64,000 nt of DNA, from positions 186,001-250,000 of the forward strand of contig NZ_PJCF01000087.1 in assembly GCF_002835935.1 (NCBI RefSeq). The letters are read 5' to 3'. Under the pieces are notes generated by a model that ran no database searches, had not been told where the DNA came from, and worked only from the letters and a program-made list of their open reading frames with translations. Below are positions 18,399 through 27,222 of the stretch, piece after piece (the first letter of the stretch is position 1; each line of letters starts with the position of its first letter). A program made the position numbers and the translations under genes. Source of the DNA: Paraglaciecola sp. MB-3u-78 (GTDB lineage: Bacteria; Pseudomonadota; Gammaproteobacteria; Enterobacterales; Alteromonadaceae).

Positions 18399-19771
18399 TC
18401 CAATATGAAATGAGTCTTAACTAATTGCGTGTTTCCAAAATGAAATGCGTCTAAAGACTTAAATTCTGTTCATGATCATAAGATGCAAGCGATCATGAAT
18501 ATAGAAAACCTCACCACTATTGAAGAGCTTGAACGCTTTATTCAAGGTAACCAAGCCGTCGCCTTTACCGTTTTAGGTGATAAAAATCAGCGATATCAAT
18601 TCATTCAAAAAACATTGATAAAATTTCGCTATATCACGTTAAAAAAAACCGACAAAGGGATCGTCAATCAATACCTTAAAAAGGTGACAGGCTACTCGCG
18701 GCAGCAACTCACTCGATTGATAAAACAATACAAGGACGTCGGCAGAATTAACTGGCAACCTTGCCGAACTAACGGCTTTTCAACCATTTACAGTACAAAG
18801 GATATTAAGCTACTGGCTGAAATGGACGCAAGGCATGATGATATCTGTGGTCATGCCACTAAAAAGCTGTTGGAGCGTGCCTACAATACGTTTGAGCAAT
18901 CAGAATACCAAATGCTTGCCACTATCTCTGTTTCACATTTATATAACTTGAGGCACTCTCAAGGCTACCAAAAACAACGCAGACACTTCACAAAAACACA
19001 ATCAAGACAAGTGCCTATTGGCGAACGGCGTAAACCTCAACCCAACGGCGAGCCTGGCTATATTCGTATTGATACCGTGCACCAAGGAGACCTAGATAAA
19101 CAAAAAGGCGTGTATCATATTAATGCAGTTGATGAGGTGACACAGTTTGAGGTTGTTTGCTCAGTTGAACGTATTAGTGAGCGTTACCTCATTCCAGTAC
19201 TAACGCAAATGATGGCCGCATTTCCTTTTATTATCAAAGGGTTTCATTCAGATAATGGCTCTGAATACATCAACAAACACGTGTGTAAATTACTCACCAA
19301 ACTTGAAATAGAGCTCACTAAATCACGCTCAAGACACTCAAACGATAATGCCTTAGCAGAAAGTAAAAATGCATCAATTGTAAGAAAACAGTTTGGTTAC
19401 ACACATATTCCACAGAAATGGGCACCGTTAATCAATACGTTTAATTTAAAATATCTTTACCCGTATATCAATTATCATAGACCTTGTTTCTTTCCTGAAG
19501 TCACCACTGATGATAAAGGGAAACAACGTAAAACTTACCCTTACAAAAGTATGATGACGCCCTATGAAAAACTAAAATCTTTACCCAATGCCAAAACATA
19601 TTTGAAAGCAGACTTTCATTTTGAAATACTAGATGAGCAAGCTATGGAAATGACAGATAATGCTTGTGCTGAATTACTTCAAAAAGAACGTAATGAATTA
19701 TTTAACCAGATCTTTGAACAGAATAAACGAGCCTAAAAATTTACTTACTTAAGACTCATTTGTTAATTGGA
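18399..19771 (+). mobile_element. Insertion sequence with rve-type (DDE) transposase
   Basis: The transposase gene is flanked by an imperfect terminal inverted repeat. The left end has tccaat (18399-18404) and aaatgagtcttaa (18408-18420). The right end has ttaagactcattt (19749-19761) and attgga (19766-19771). A second, direct copy of the left-end motif (tccaaaatgaaatgcgtcta, 18434-18453) suggests tandem transposase-binding sites. I could not fix the outermost base or a target duplication, so the limits are approximate. The element sits between the PQQ dehydrogenase and the WbsX-like gene and breaks no recognisable gene. Confidence 0.75.
18483..19736 (+). CDS. IS transposase with integrase (rve) catalytic core
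   Basis: A 417-residue protein. The N-terminal 120 residues contain helix-turn-helix-like DNA-binding segments (VTGYSRQQLTRLIKQYKD). Residues about 190-330 are the integrase core: RIDTVHQGD holds the first Asp, GFHSDNGSEYINKH the second, and SNDNALAESKNASIVRKQFGY the catalytic Glu. The type is often annotated as IS481- or ISNCY-like; I cannot fix the family without a search. The frame is intact with all three acidic residues, so the element may still be active. Confidence 0.88.
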   Translation: MQAIMNIENLTTIEELERFIQGNQAVAFTVLGDKNQRYQFIQKTLIKFRYITLKKTDKGIVNQYLKKVTGYSRQQLTRLIKQYKDVGRINWQPCRTNGFSTIYSTKDIKLLAEMDARHDDICGHATKKLLERAYNTFEQSEYQMLATISVSHLYNLRHSQGYQKQRRHFTKTQSRQVPIGERRKPQPNGEPGYIRIDTVHQGDLDKQKGVYHINAVDEVTQFEVVCSVERISERYLIPVLTQMMAAFPFIIKGFHSDNGSEYINKHVCKLLTKLEIELTKSRSRHSNDNALAESKNASIVRKQFGYTHIPQKWAPLINTFNLKYLYPYINYHRPCFFPEVTTDDKGKQRKTYPYKSMMTPYEKLKSLPNAKTYLKADFHFEILDEQAMEMTDNACAELLQKERNELFNQIFEQNKRA

Positions 19772-20044
19772 ATATACTCCTTTACCTTAATGGGTGTTGA
19801 CGGAAGTGTGCATGATGCACTTATCTGAATAAAGAGGGTTAATTTACGTTTCCAAAAAGATTATATTTTTTGTTTGTTTGTTTACCTATCTGTTTTTGGT
19901 AATATTTAATTAAAAAATTAATAGTATAAATCTAAAAATGTGTGTTCTAAAAGATTAAAAATAATAAGCTTCTGAAATTTGATTCAAACATTAGAACTAG
20001 ATTCTTTATGACTTTCGCAAGGCACATTCTAATATGGACATATA

Positions 20045-21127
20045 ATGACTAAATTAAGACCCATAGCAATATATTTACCGCAATTTCATCCTACTCAGGA
20101 AAATGATACTTGGTGGGGTAAAGGGTTTACTGAATGGACCAATGTTACTAAAGCTAAACCTAGATTTTTAGGCCATTATCAACCACATTTACCTTCTGAT
20201 ATGGGCTTTTATGATCTTAGGCTTAGTGAAGCGCGTGAAGAACAAGCAAAACTGGCACAAGAATACGGAATCGAAGGTTTTTGTTACTATCATTACTGGT
20301 TCAACGGAAGAAGGATATTAGAAAAACCTCTGGATGGTGTATTGAATAACGATAAACCCGTCTTCCCTTTTTGTATATGTTGGGCTAACGAAAACTGGAC
20401 ACGACGATGGGATGGCCAAGATGCAGATGTACTTTTGGAACAATCTTATAACCATGATGATGATCGTGATCATATTCGCTATCTATGTGAAAGTGTTTTT
20501 TCTGACCAAAGATATATTACTGTCGATGGTAAACCCGTCTTCATTATTTATCGGTCTGACTTATTTCCTGATATGGCCAAAACCATTGAGATTTGGCGAG
20601 AAGAAGCCTTATCAATGGGTTTTCCTGGGCTATATATTGCATATATGCAATCATTTAATCAGCGATTTGATCCTAAAGAATATGGATTTGACGCAGCAAT
20701 TGAATTTCAGCCGGATTTTTCAAAGTCACCTAAAAAGAATAATTATTGGTTTAAAAAACTTTTTGGTCTTTTAAATAGTAATAAAGACGCATTTTTTCAT
20801 GATAGAATTTTTTTATATAAAGATGTAATTAAAAATATGATAGCTAAGACTAAGCCAAATTATAAATGCTTCCCCTCGGCATATCCAATGTGGGATAACA
20901 GTGCAAGGCGTAAGTCAGATGCATATATCGTGCATGGGTCCACCCCCGAACTTTATGGTGAATGGTTAGAGCATATAGTCTCTAATTTCAAACCTTATAG
21001 TACAGATGAAAATTTTATATTTATCAATGCTTGGAACGAATGGGCTGAAGGAAATCATCTAGAGCCTTGCCAAAAATGGGGACGTAAATACTTAGAAGTG
21101 ACTAAAGAAAAATTGTTTAAAGAATAA
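20045..21127 (+). CDS. WbsX-like / glycoside hydrolase 99-like domain protein
   Basis: A 360-residue single-domain protein without a signal peptide. The N-terminus reads RPIAIYLPQFHP, then NDTWWGKGFTEW, then GIEGFCYYHYWFNG; downstream are FPFCICWANENWTRRWDG and FINAWNEWAEGNHLEP. These are the landmarks of the WbsX family, a TIM-barrel related to GH99 endomannosidases and widespread in O-antigen and capsule clusters. The family is often labelled glycosyltransferase, but its fold is that of a hydrolase and its role is unsettled. It is intact and lies just downstream of the insertion sequence. The ATG at 20045 is the natural start. Confidence 0.9.
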   Translation: MTKLRPIAIYLPQFHPTQENDTWWGKGFTEWTNVTKAKPRFLGHYQPHLPSDMGFYDLRLSEAREEQAKLAQEYGIEGFCYYHYWFNGRRILEKPLDGVLNNDKPVFPFCICWANENWTRRWDGQDADVLLEQSYNHDDDRDHIRYLCESVFSDQRYITVDGKPVFIIYRSDLFPDMAKTIEIWREEALSMGFPGLYIAYMQSFNQRFDPKEYGFDAAIEFQPDFSKSPKKNNYWFKKLFGLLNSNKDAFFHDRIFLYKDVIKNMIAKTKPNYKCFPSAYPMWDNSARRKSDAYIVHGSTPELYGEWLEHIVSNFKPYSTDENFIFINAWNEWAEGNHLEPCQKWGRKYLEVTKEKLFKE

Positions 21128-21255
21128 TAATTTATGTCAAAGCCTCCTAACACTTCTAGTGTGATTAATTTTCATTACACTGTCGAAATATAGAGCAATA
21201 ATTCAAGGATTATTACTTAAACCTAAACACCAGCCACTTTGGCTCCTAATAGAAT

Positions 21256-21288
21256 GCAGTAAGTACAAATACTATTTGTACTTACTGC
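21256..21288. terminator. Perfect 15-bp stem hairpin between converging genes
   Basis: gcagtaagtacaaat (21256-21270) pairs perfectly with atttgtacttactgc (21274-21288) over a 3-nt loop. It lies between the ends of the WbsX-like gene (plus) and the flippase gene (minus). The T tracts on both sides are poor, so it may work as a bidirectional terminator or as an RNA-protecting hairpin. Confidence 0.6.
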
Positions 21289-21376
21289 AAAATTTTCTTG
21301 ACTATATATATGAACCCTTGCGATTGTTATCGCAGCTTTTTAAAAAGGCAATAAATTTATTTGTGTAGAATCACTC

Positions 21377-22840
21377 TCACCGCCTTAAGCATTTATCTTT
21401 AAAGCCTTTTAGGATGAAGACAACATGATGTGCAGCATGATTTTTCACCAGAAATAAAACAAAAAATAGCCAACAGAGAACCAATGAAAAAGTGCCAAAT
21501 ACTACAAATACGATCGCTAATGAAAAGAAATAAGGGATATTCTCTATAAAGAAATACTGAGATAAAAATGCTAATGCGAAAGAAGCCAAAGAATAAAGTA
21601 AAAATAACAATAAAATATTCACCAAAAGACGACCAAATATTTTATGAGTCGCTACAACAAATAGTGCAGATATAGTCAAAAATTCTACCAAAACTCTAAC
21701 GGTTGAGAATGTCTCTAAACTTCCATTTGAAAAATAGAAAAGTGCCGCGCCCATGAAAATTAACGAGTAAACATCGTACATAAAAAGAAATTTCACCTTC
21801 CCTTTAGAGGTAATAACTTGCGAGGCAACTTTACCTACCCCTGCTGGTATAGTTAAGAATGCTAGTATGCCAAAAATAGGTGCAAAATCTATCCATTTTT
21901 CACCTAATAATAACAACACAACTGGCTCACTAAAGACAAATAAGAAGCATGACAACGGAACCACAAGGGCAAATACTATAATTAGCACTAGACTAACTTG
22001 ATGTTTGATAGCTTCTTTATCATTTATAGAACGTGAAAAAGTCGCAAGCAATGGCTCTAAAGCTGGAGAAAGCCCCTCTGACCCGGGCATAGACGAAATG
22101 TATTTAGCAATATGAAAACCACCTAAAATAGCAGGTGAATAAAATGAGCTTACCATTATTGTATCAAGTTGTGCCCGAGTGTAACCCAACATACCTTTTC
22201 CAAGCATCCATTTTGAAAATCCCCACTGCTGCTTTGCATTAGCAAGAGACAGTTTAGGTCTATAGCTCAAGAAAAGGTAAGAACATAATGCACTAACAGC
22301 ATTAGATACCAAGTGCCCTATAATAAGTGCCCAGTAACTTTGAAAAATCAACGCAGTTGTAACAGTAAGAATAACAGACGAGAACTTTGTGATTATGCCT
22401 ATCTTAAAAGGAATTGTGTACTCTTGGTTTCGCTGAAGGATCGCCATATATGGATTTGCTAACATCTGCGTAATGATCATACATGCCAGAATTGGGATCA
22501 CTAACTTTAGCCTGTCATCAGAGTAATATTCTGCTACAAAAGGTGTAGCAATCAATAACAGCAAAAATATCATCAACTTCAATATAATGTTAATAGTCCA
22601 GGACGTGTTGACATCACTATCTTCCACTACCTCTTTTTGAATAAGATATTGCCCACTGCCTGCCTCCAGTGATTTTGAGACAAAGCCAATAACCAAATTA
22701 GCAATAGCAATCAGACCAAAGTCTTCAGGCACTAATACTCTAGCCAAAATCAAAGTACTCACCAACCCTAAAGAACGATGAATCATTTTCCCTGAAAAGA
22801 GTAATAATGAGCCTTTAAATACTTTTTTTGCTTCTGACAA
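21377..22840 (-). CDS. Polysaccharide flippase, Wzx/MOP family
   Basis: A 487-residue protein with about 12-14 membrane helices. It begins with the usual MOP pattern: KKVFKGSLLLFSGKMIHRSLG, then LILARVLVPEDFGLIAIANL (the R-x-L-x-P-x-x-F-G motif) and YLIQKEVV. Wzx proteins move undecaprenyl-diphosphate-linked repeat units across the inner membrane. It is the only full flippase for lipid-PP-oligosaccharides in the window, so it should serve this locus. It is monocistronic, with about 800 bases of degraded DNA upstream. Confidence 0.9.
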   Translation of the reverse strand: MSEAKKVFKGSLLLFSGKMIHRSLGLVSTLILARVLVPEDFGLIAIANLVIGFVSKSLEAGSGQYLIQKEVVEDSDVNTSWTINIILKLMIFLLLLIATPFVAEYYSDDRLKLVIPILACMIITQMLANPYMAILQRNQEYTIPFKIGIITKFSSVILTVTTALIFQSYWALIIGHLVSNAVSALCSYLFLSYRPKLSLANAKQQWGFSKWMLGKGMLGYTRAQLDTIMVSSFYSPAILGGFHIAKYISSMPGSEGLSPALEPLLATFSRSINDKEAIKHQVSLVLIIVFALVVPLSCFLFVFSEPVVLLLLGEKWIDFAPIFGILAFLTIPAGVGKVASQVITSKGKVKFLFMYDVYSLIFMGAALFYFSNGSLETFSTVRVLVEFLTISALFVVATHKIFGRLLVNILLLFLLYSLASFALAFLSQYFFIENIPYFFSLAIVFVVFGTFSLVLCWLFFVLFLVKNHAAHHVVFILKGFKDKCLRR

Positions 22841-23428
22841 CTTTTACCCTTTAAACAAAAAATTGATTTTCATTGTAACATTCCAAGCCGAAATGGCTCG
22901 AAAGTTTGATTTATAACCGCCGAATTTTCTTACCTACACTCTCAGACGCTAGATACCAGATATTAAAACAACGGTAGACAATTAATGATAAGAGCTTCAC
23001 TTAACAATAATTCAACCAAACAAATAATAATCAGCATTGATAAAAAAAATTTCTCTCTGTGCATTGAATGATAAACTTTCCCTCTTGTCTATATATTCTC
23101 GTCATTTTTTATAATTTTCAGCTTACATTTAAGGTTAACAAAAAATGAGGCCTGTTTTATTTTTTGTTAAGAAAATACGTTCTAAGTCAATCTATTTTTA
23201 AGTTCATTTATCAGCCAGGTCAAAATAGATAAAGGTGTAATACGTTTACCCTGCAACACGCTACCTAACCAGAGTTTTTTGGTGTAATCTATGCAACTGC
23301 TCTCTGTTCTTTACAGAACTAAATCACGGGAGATATAAATTTCGTTTTTAAATTCCATTTACATGACAAAAATTTTGAACGTTTTCATAGTAATGATTAA
23401 AGATGTAAGAATAACAATTTGTTAAGGC
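22841..23428. other. AT-rich intergenic stretch, no gene seen
   Basis: Upstream of the flippase start I find no coding frame, repeat or RNA gene that I can support. It borders a decayed acyltransferase fragment, so some of it may be further eroded coding DNA. Confidence 0.4.
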
Positions 23429-23594
23429 CTAAATAGCCTTGGCGGTCCATCCTCTGCGTTTAAAGCTGTTGGTTTCCATTTCACTGATTAATATAGCGGT
23501 GATTAAAAAACCGCGATAACAAAACCACCAGAAAACCGAGAATATAGGCATGAAACAGTAAAACAGGCACAACTACATGTGTGCGTAGCCCATC
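23429..23594 (-). pseudogene. Remnant of an acyltransferase-3 (OafA/YrhL) gene, N-terminal part, frameshifted
   Basis: Reading the minus strand from 23594, one frame gives DGLRTHVVVPVLLFHA, matching the first helix of OafA-type acyltransferases (DGLRA-A-V-PVLLFHA). The adjacent frame then gives GFLITAILISEMETNSF, matching the later GYLIT-x-I-L-x-E-x-E-x-x-x-F segment and ending at a stop at 23429. The middle is too short and out of frame, so the gene has suffered deletion and frameshift. It is a relic of a former decorating enzyme. Confidence 0.55.
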
Positions 23595-23639
23595 ATTTCA
23601 CTTCTATAATCCATAATGTGTCCTGCGCGTCTTAATTAA

Positions 23640-24221
23640 TTATATGGGTAACGCATTTCTTATTTTTCCCAAAAAACTGAGTTTGTTTGTATTATGTCTT
23701 TTGTCAAATTCACTCAAGGCAAACTCTAAGTTACCCTGCGCGCCGACAAAACCCCACAGTTTGACGAAGTCGTCACTTAAGTTCTCCACTGAAATTTTCG
23801 GACTCTCGGGTTTGTCCTTTAAAAAGAGTTCAATTTTTTTTTCGACGAATTCTACATAATCTAAACAAACCTGAAGTCGATCAGATTTTGCTATTTTAGG
23901 CTTCATTAATATTCCATGGCCATAAGCTTTAACAATAGACTCAGTAAGTTGCCATCGTTCTGCATAGCTTGCGGCGACCTTATGTTTATCCCTGGTAAGA
24001 TGAATATATTTTGCTGACTTCCCAAATTTTTCATCTAAGAGCTCACTAAACCAAATAAGCCTATTGTCTATCTCTATGTGCTGGTCAGGGTAATCTAGTT
24101 TGATTTTGCTCAGTATATTTACTCTAGATTCATGTGCTGACGTAAAGTTAGTGATATGTTGACAAGCAGCGGACAACGCCGTGGAGGCTGTTCTGCCGGA
24201 GCACAATATAAATACATTCAT
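23640..24221 (-). CDS. Small sulfotransferase-like protein
   Basis: About 193 residues if started at the ATG at 24221 (MNVFILCSGRTASTALS). The frame is open to 24338 but the extra part does not look like protein. SGRTASTALSAAC is the 5'-phosphosulfate loop pattern (SxRTGSTxL), and YIHLTRDKHKVAASYAERW matches the 3'-phosphate-binding segment (R-x8-S). The protein is shorter than the usual 250-300 residues but seems to keep both PAPS sites. The first bases of this gene are duplicated at 26143-26162. It sits between the acyltransferase relic and the IS graveyard, so it may be a survivor of local rearrangement. Confidence 0.68.
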   Translation of the reverse strand: MNVFILCSGRTASTALSAACQHITNFTSAHESRVNILSKIKLDYPDQHIEIDNRLIWFSELLDEKFGKSAKYIHLTRDKHKVAASYAERWQLTESIVKAYGHGILMKPKIAKSDRLQVCLDYVEFVEKKIELFLKDKPESPKISVENLSDDFVKLWGFVGAQGNLEFALSEFDKRHNTNKLSFLGKIRNALPI

Positions 24222-24224
24222 TGG
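24205..24224. repeat. 20-bp exact repeat at the sulfotransferase start, copy 1
   Basis: aatataaatacattcattgg covers the start codon (complement of 24219-24221) of the small sulfotransferase gene. The identical 20-mer lies at 26143-26162, and weaker similarity extends on both sides (24193-24238 against 26131-26176). Confidence 0.7.
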
Positions 24225-24499
24225 GATTCTTTTTTCTTGTAAGTTAGAGGAAGGTTTTAGTACATCATAACAAACTTTAGAATCTTGTTGGGTAAACTCC
24301 CCAAAAAGCAAGAGTATGAGTGCTTTAACATTAATCAATTGTATTATATCCCTTTAAAAATAGAGTTTCGAGGCAGATAATGCCAATGGCCGTCATCAGT
24401 TTCTTGGGCTTAACACTTACTTTTCGGCTTTTATCTGTCTCAAACAAATTAATGTAGGTGCCGTAAACGCCTAGTGTTTGCTGCTTCTTCTCCTCGTTA

Positions 24500-24600
24500 T
24501 ATTTGCCACTTATTTTCGTTCATCGTCCTAACCAAGACCCAATGTAGGTTATTTTCAATCCGCAAGTGGCTACGTTTAGCGATGGTCTGCCTATCCAAGC
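24500..24600 (-). pseudogene. ISAs1-like transposase remnant
   Basis: The minus strand encodes RSHLRIENNLHWVL followed by R-T-M-N-E-N before a stop. This matches the conserved HW-x-IEN-x-LHW-x-LDV-x-F-x-E block of ISAs1-family transposases, with the first HW read as HL here. Only this C-terminal fragment remains. DNA on either side (24339-24499) is not recognisable, apart from possible trailing sequence of the same element. Confidence 0.5.
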
Positions 24601-24618
24601 AGCGCATTCCATAGCGAT

Positions 24619-25020
24619 TTAAGCCGCAGCCAGCAAATTATATTTGCGGTGTTTCTGCCGTCCATAGCCTGGCTCTAGAGTAACGCGCGCCTTTCCGGTG
24701 TCCTTGCTCTGTTGGCTTTTATGACGCTGAACAGGACGAAGATAAAACAACAGAGTATAGCTTCGAAGTTGTTGAGCTAAGCGGCACGTATCTTTGTGGT
24801 CAATGATTTCATACTGCTCAGAATTTTCAACACTGAGCTCTTTACTAGGCACATCAATAATCTGTTGCGTTGCGATGGCCCGTGTCGGTAACATCCTGCG
24901 CCTGCGTTTGTTTCTTTGAGTCGCTGACAAACAAGAAGCTTTGTGCCAGACTATTAATCTATTGTTTCTCAGACTTACGTCCAAATAACTGGAGTTTGTA
25001 CCAGTTAAGTTATTAATCAA
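24619..25020 (-). pseudogene. IS66-family TnpC remnant (zinc-binding/N-terminal region)
   Basis: The 133-residue frame contains IIDVPSKELSVENSEQYEII followed by DHKDTCRLAQQLRSY. This is the segment upstream of the catalytic domain in one IS66 transposase subgroup. The catalytic DDE part is absent, and the flanking residues look scrambled. Together with the TnpB-like fragment at 25194-25385 it forms one decayed minus-strand IS66 copy. Confidence 0.6.
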
Positions 25021-25193
25021 CTACCATAACGCACTCTGATAAATGCACATTTTCAATATGCACAAAAGTCATCTATGCCTTGTTATTTAAGAGCGTGTCA
25101 TGGTCAAAAGCATATCAAATTCAGTTAGATAAGTTGCTTGTTTTTTTGTCTTTTCGCCAATCAACACCATCAATCAGGCACTGTAACTGAATG

Positions 25194-25385
25194 CTATTTG
25201 AGCGCCCGTTTACTACCTTCATCGTCGGCTCTGGCAAAGGTACCTTTCGCCAGACGTATAAGCCACAAACAGCATCCGCCCTGATGGTAATAAAACACAT
25301 TTATTTGCGTACGGCGCTTCTGGCTAAAGCTAAACCAGCTTCCCTCTTGTTCACGTATACCCAACTTGATTTTCACCAGGGCCAT
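25194..25385 (-). pseudogene. IS66-family TnpB remnant, degenerate
   Basis: The frame reads FSFSQKRRTQINVFYYHQGG, then CCLWLIRLAKGTFA. This tracks the TnpB pattern LFVF-x-NRRRDKIKILYWD-x-TGF-x-LW-x-KRLEK-x-RF, with several substitutions. It is a relic, in the same orientation as the TnpC remnant to its left. Confidence 0.5.
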
Positions 25386-25464
25386 ATTGACAGTGTTTTC
25401 AACTTTATCTTCAGGTAACTATTCCACTCATTGAACGATCATTTCTCTGTGTCATGCTATACCT

Positions 25465-25647
25465 ATGAAACACCAAAAGTTTCAAGCTGAACTTACAGCC
25501 AACCCTCTTGATGAAGGCAATCAACTTATCAAAACGCTGTTGGACAGGCTCAACGAACTAGAAGAACGGGTCAAACAAACGAGTAGCAACTCCTCAAGTC
25601 ACCTTCATCGGAAGACTCCAGTGCTATGCCACCTCTTGTACGCATGA
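25465..25647 (+). pseudogene. IS66-family TnpC N-terminal remnant (opposite orientation)
   Basis: The 60-codon frame has IKTLLDRLNELEERVKQTSS followed by NSSSHLHRKTP. This is the N-terminal leucine-zipper-like helix and Ser-rich linker of IS66 transposases (usually NSSSPPSSD). It ends soon after in unrelated sequence. It is on the plus strand, opposite to the neighbouring TnpC/TnpB relics, so at least two IS66 copies have been scrambled here. Confidence 0.6.
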
Positions 25648-25866
25648 GCAGTGTTAAATAACTGGGTGCACAGTTGCGTTCAGTAATTTAATGTAATGAT
25701 ATTTTCTGGAGTTATAGTCTTTAGCCAGTCATTGAATTTTTTATCGAGAAATAAACACACCCACGGTTAGCGCAGCGATATTGCTGCAAGTCAACGACGC
25801 TAGGTTAACGTTACCCCTTAATTGTGAGCCATTATGGTTAGCACAATTGCTTAAGGCCTTATCCTC

Positions 25867-26130
25867 ATGAAGATGTTCATTGAGCCGTCAGATATCTATA
25901 TGCATCTTGAGGCGGTGGACTTTCGTAAGTCGATTAACGGTTTGATTGTGGTGGTTGAGCAGCAACTTGAATTGTCGCCCTTAAGCGATGCGCTGTTTGT
26001 TTTTAGCAACAAGAAACGGGACAAGCTTAAAATCCTTTACTGGGATAAGACGGGCTTTGAGTTGTGGCACAAACGCTTGGAAAAGCAGCGCTTCAAGAGG
26101 CCCAAAGATGACCAGCTAACTCGCTTAGTT
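25867..26130 (+). pseudogene. IS66-family TnpB, 3'-truncated
   Basis: The frame opens MKMFIEPSDIYMHLEAVDFR and continues through DALFVFSNKKRDKLKILYWD, then ELWHKRLEKQRFKRP. This is a well-preserved TnpB, the small accessory protein of IS66 elements. Homology stops after DDQLTRLVLT near 26130, where DNA matching the start of a sulfotransferase gene begins. The remaining in-frame codons to 26199 are chance read-through. It is therefore truncated by recombination. Confidence 0.75.
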
Positions 26131-26142
26131 CTGACAGAGAAA

Positions 26143-26162
26143 AATATAAATACATTCATTGG
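26143..26162. repeat. 20-bp exact repeat, copy 2: relic of a sulfotransferase 5' end
   Basis: This is identical to 24205-24224. Read on the minus strand from 26159 it gives MNVFIFFSVR, against MNVFILCSGR in the sulfotransferase at 24221. It directly follows the truncated TnpB, so it looks like the 5' stub of a duplicated or split sulfotransferase gene. Confidence 0.65.
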
Positions 26163-26267
26163 AGTTCCTTTTCTTTATGAATTAGCTAATACTGAATAGT
26201 TAAAATTTCAATCATATTGGTAGAACTTATATTAACTCCAATCGTTTACATTCCCTTATTACCTGTA

Positions 26268-27116
26268 CTATAGCACTCGCAATAACAAATTTAATATTTT
26301 GAAATAGATCCTATTAAGAAAGGTCAAAATTTTATACTTTTCAGTTTTTAAAAGAATGTCAACTCTAGGATTTTTGAACGTCTTCTTATAGTTCGACAGC
26401 ACTTTATAATCTTCGTAAATAAACGGGAATAATCCTTTTAACTGTATTTCTCGTTCTTCTTTTCTTAACGTTAAATTACATGCTTGCTGAGAAACACCAC
26501 CTCCTTCATATATGGAAACTATTTCGTCAATATATTGAGTTTTTGCTCCATGAATAAAGATAGCTTTAAGCATAAAATCCCAATCAGATACAATCTTTAA
26601 GCTTTCATCATAGTATCCAACAATTTCAAATAGTGATTTTTTAATAAAAGTAGCTTGGTGTCTCAGTGATGATTCAAAAAAATAACTTAATTTTACTTTT
26701 CTAGGTATCGCCCATAAGCTTCCATCTGGTTTTATTTCGTTTCCATAATAAATTTCTGAGTCACCATGAATTTGCTCACTGACATTTTTCAATACGTCTT
26801 TTTTAAAGAGGCAATCCCCACTATTCAAAAATAAAAGATAATCCCCTGTTGCATAAGCAATCCCTTTGTTCATAGCATTATAAATACCGGTGTCCGGTTC
26901 ACTTACCCAATAATCAATGTTGTTATTGTGTTCTTTTAAAACCTCTGCACTTCCGTCATTGCTTCCACCGTCAATAACGACAAATTCAAAATTTGCGCAG
27001 GTTTGTTGGATGACAGATTCAATGGTTTTTTTCAACCCTAAAAAATTATTAAAGTTAATTGTGATAATCGAGATTTTCTTAGCTAGACAGTCCTCAATGG
27101 CAATAGGTATCGTCAA
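26268..27116 (-). CDS. Glycosyltransferase family 2
   Basis: A 282-residue GT2 protein of the WcaA/small capsule type. Its motifs are ISIITINFNNFLGLKKTIES, VVIDGGSNDGSAEVL, then VSEPDTGIYNAMNKGIAYAT and LLFLNSGDCLF, where SGD is the metal/donor motif. The only plausible start is the TTG at 27116, since no ATG or GTG precedes the first beta strand. It is bracketed by IS relics on both sides, which suggests it was carried or trapped during rearrangements. The sugar specificity is unknown. Confidence 0.85.
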   Translation of the reverse strand: MTIPIAIEDCLAKKISIITINFNNFLGLKKTIESVIQQTCANFEFVVIDGGSNDGSAEVLKEHNNNIDYWVSEPDTGIYNAMNKGIAYATGDYLLFLNSGDCLFKKDVLKNVSEQIHGDSEIYYGNEIKPDGSLWAIPRKVKLSYFFESSLRHQATFIKKSLFEIVGYYDESLKIVSDWDFMLKAIFIHGAKTQYIDEIVSIYEGGGVSQQACNLTLRKEEREIQLKGLFPFIYEDYKVLSNYKKTFKNPRVDILLKTEKYKILTFLNRIYFKILNLLLRVL

Positions 27117-27222
27117 AATACACTCAGTAAATGGATGAAATTTGATCAGTCCATATCATATCATTATCCTAGCTTTAAGTACTTAAAGCGATTTCCCAAG
27201 TCTAAGCATACTTTTAAGTTGT

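Noticed and set aside
25191-25418. Plus-strand 75-residue open frame
   Set aside because: It is antisense to the TnpB-like remnant at 25194-25385, whose residue pattern is recognisable.
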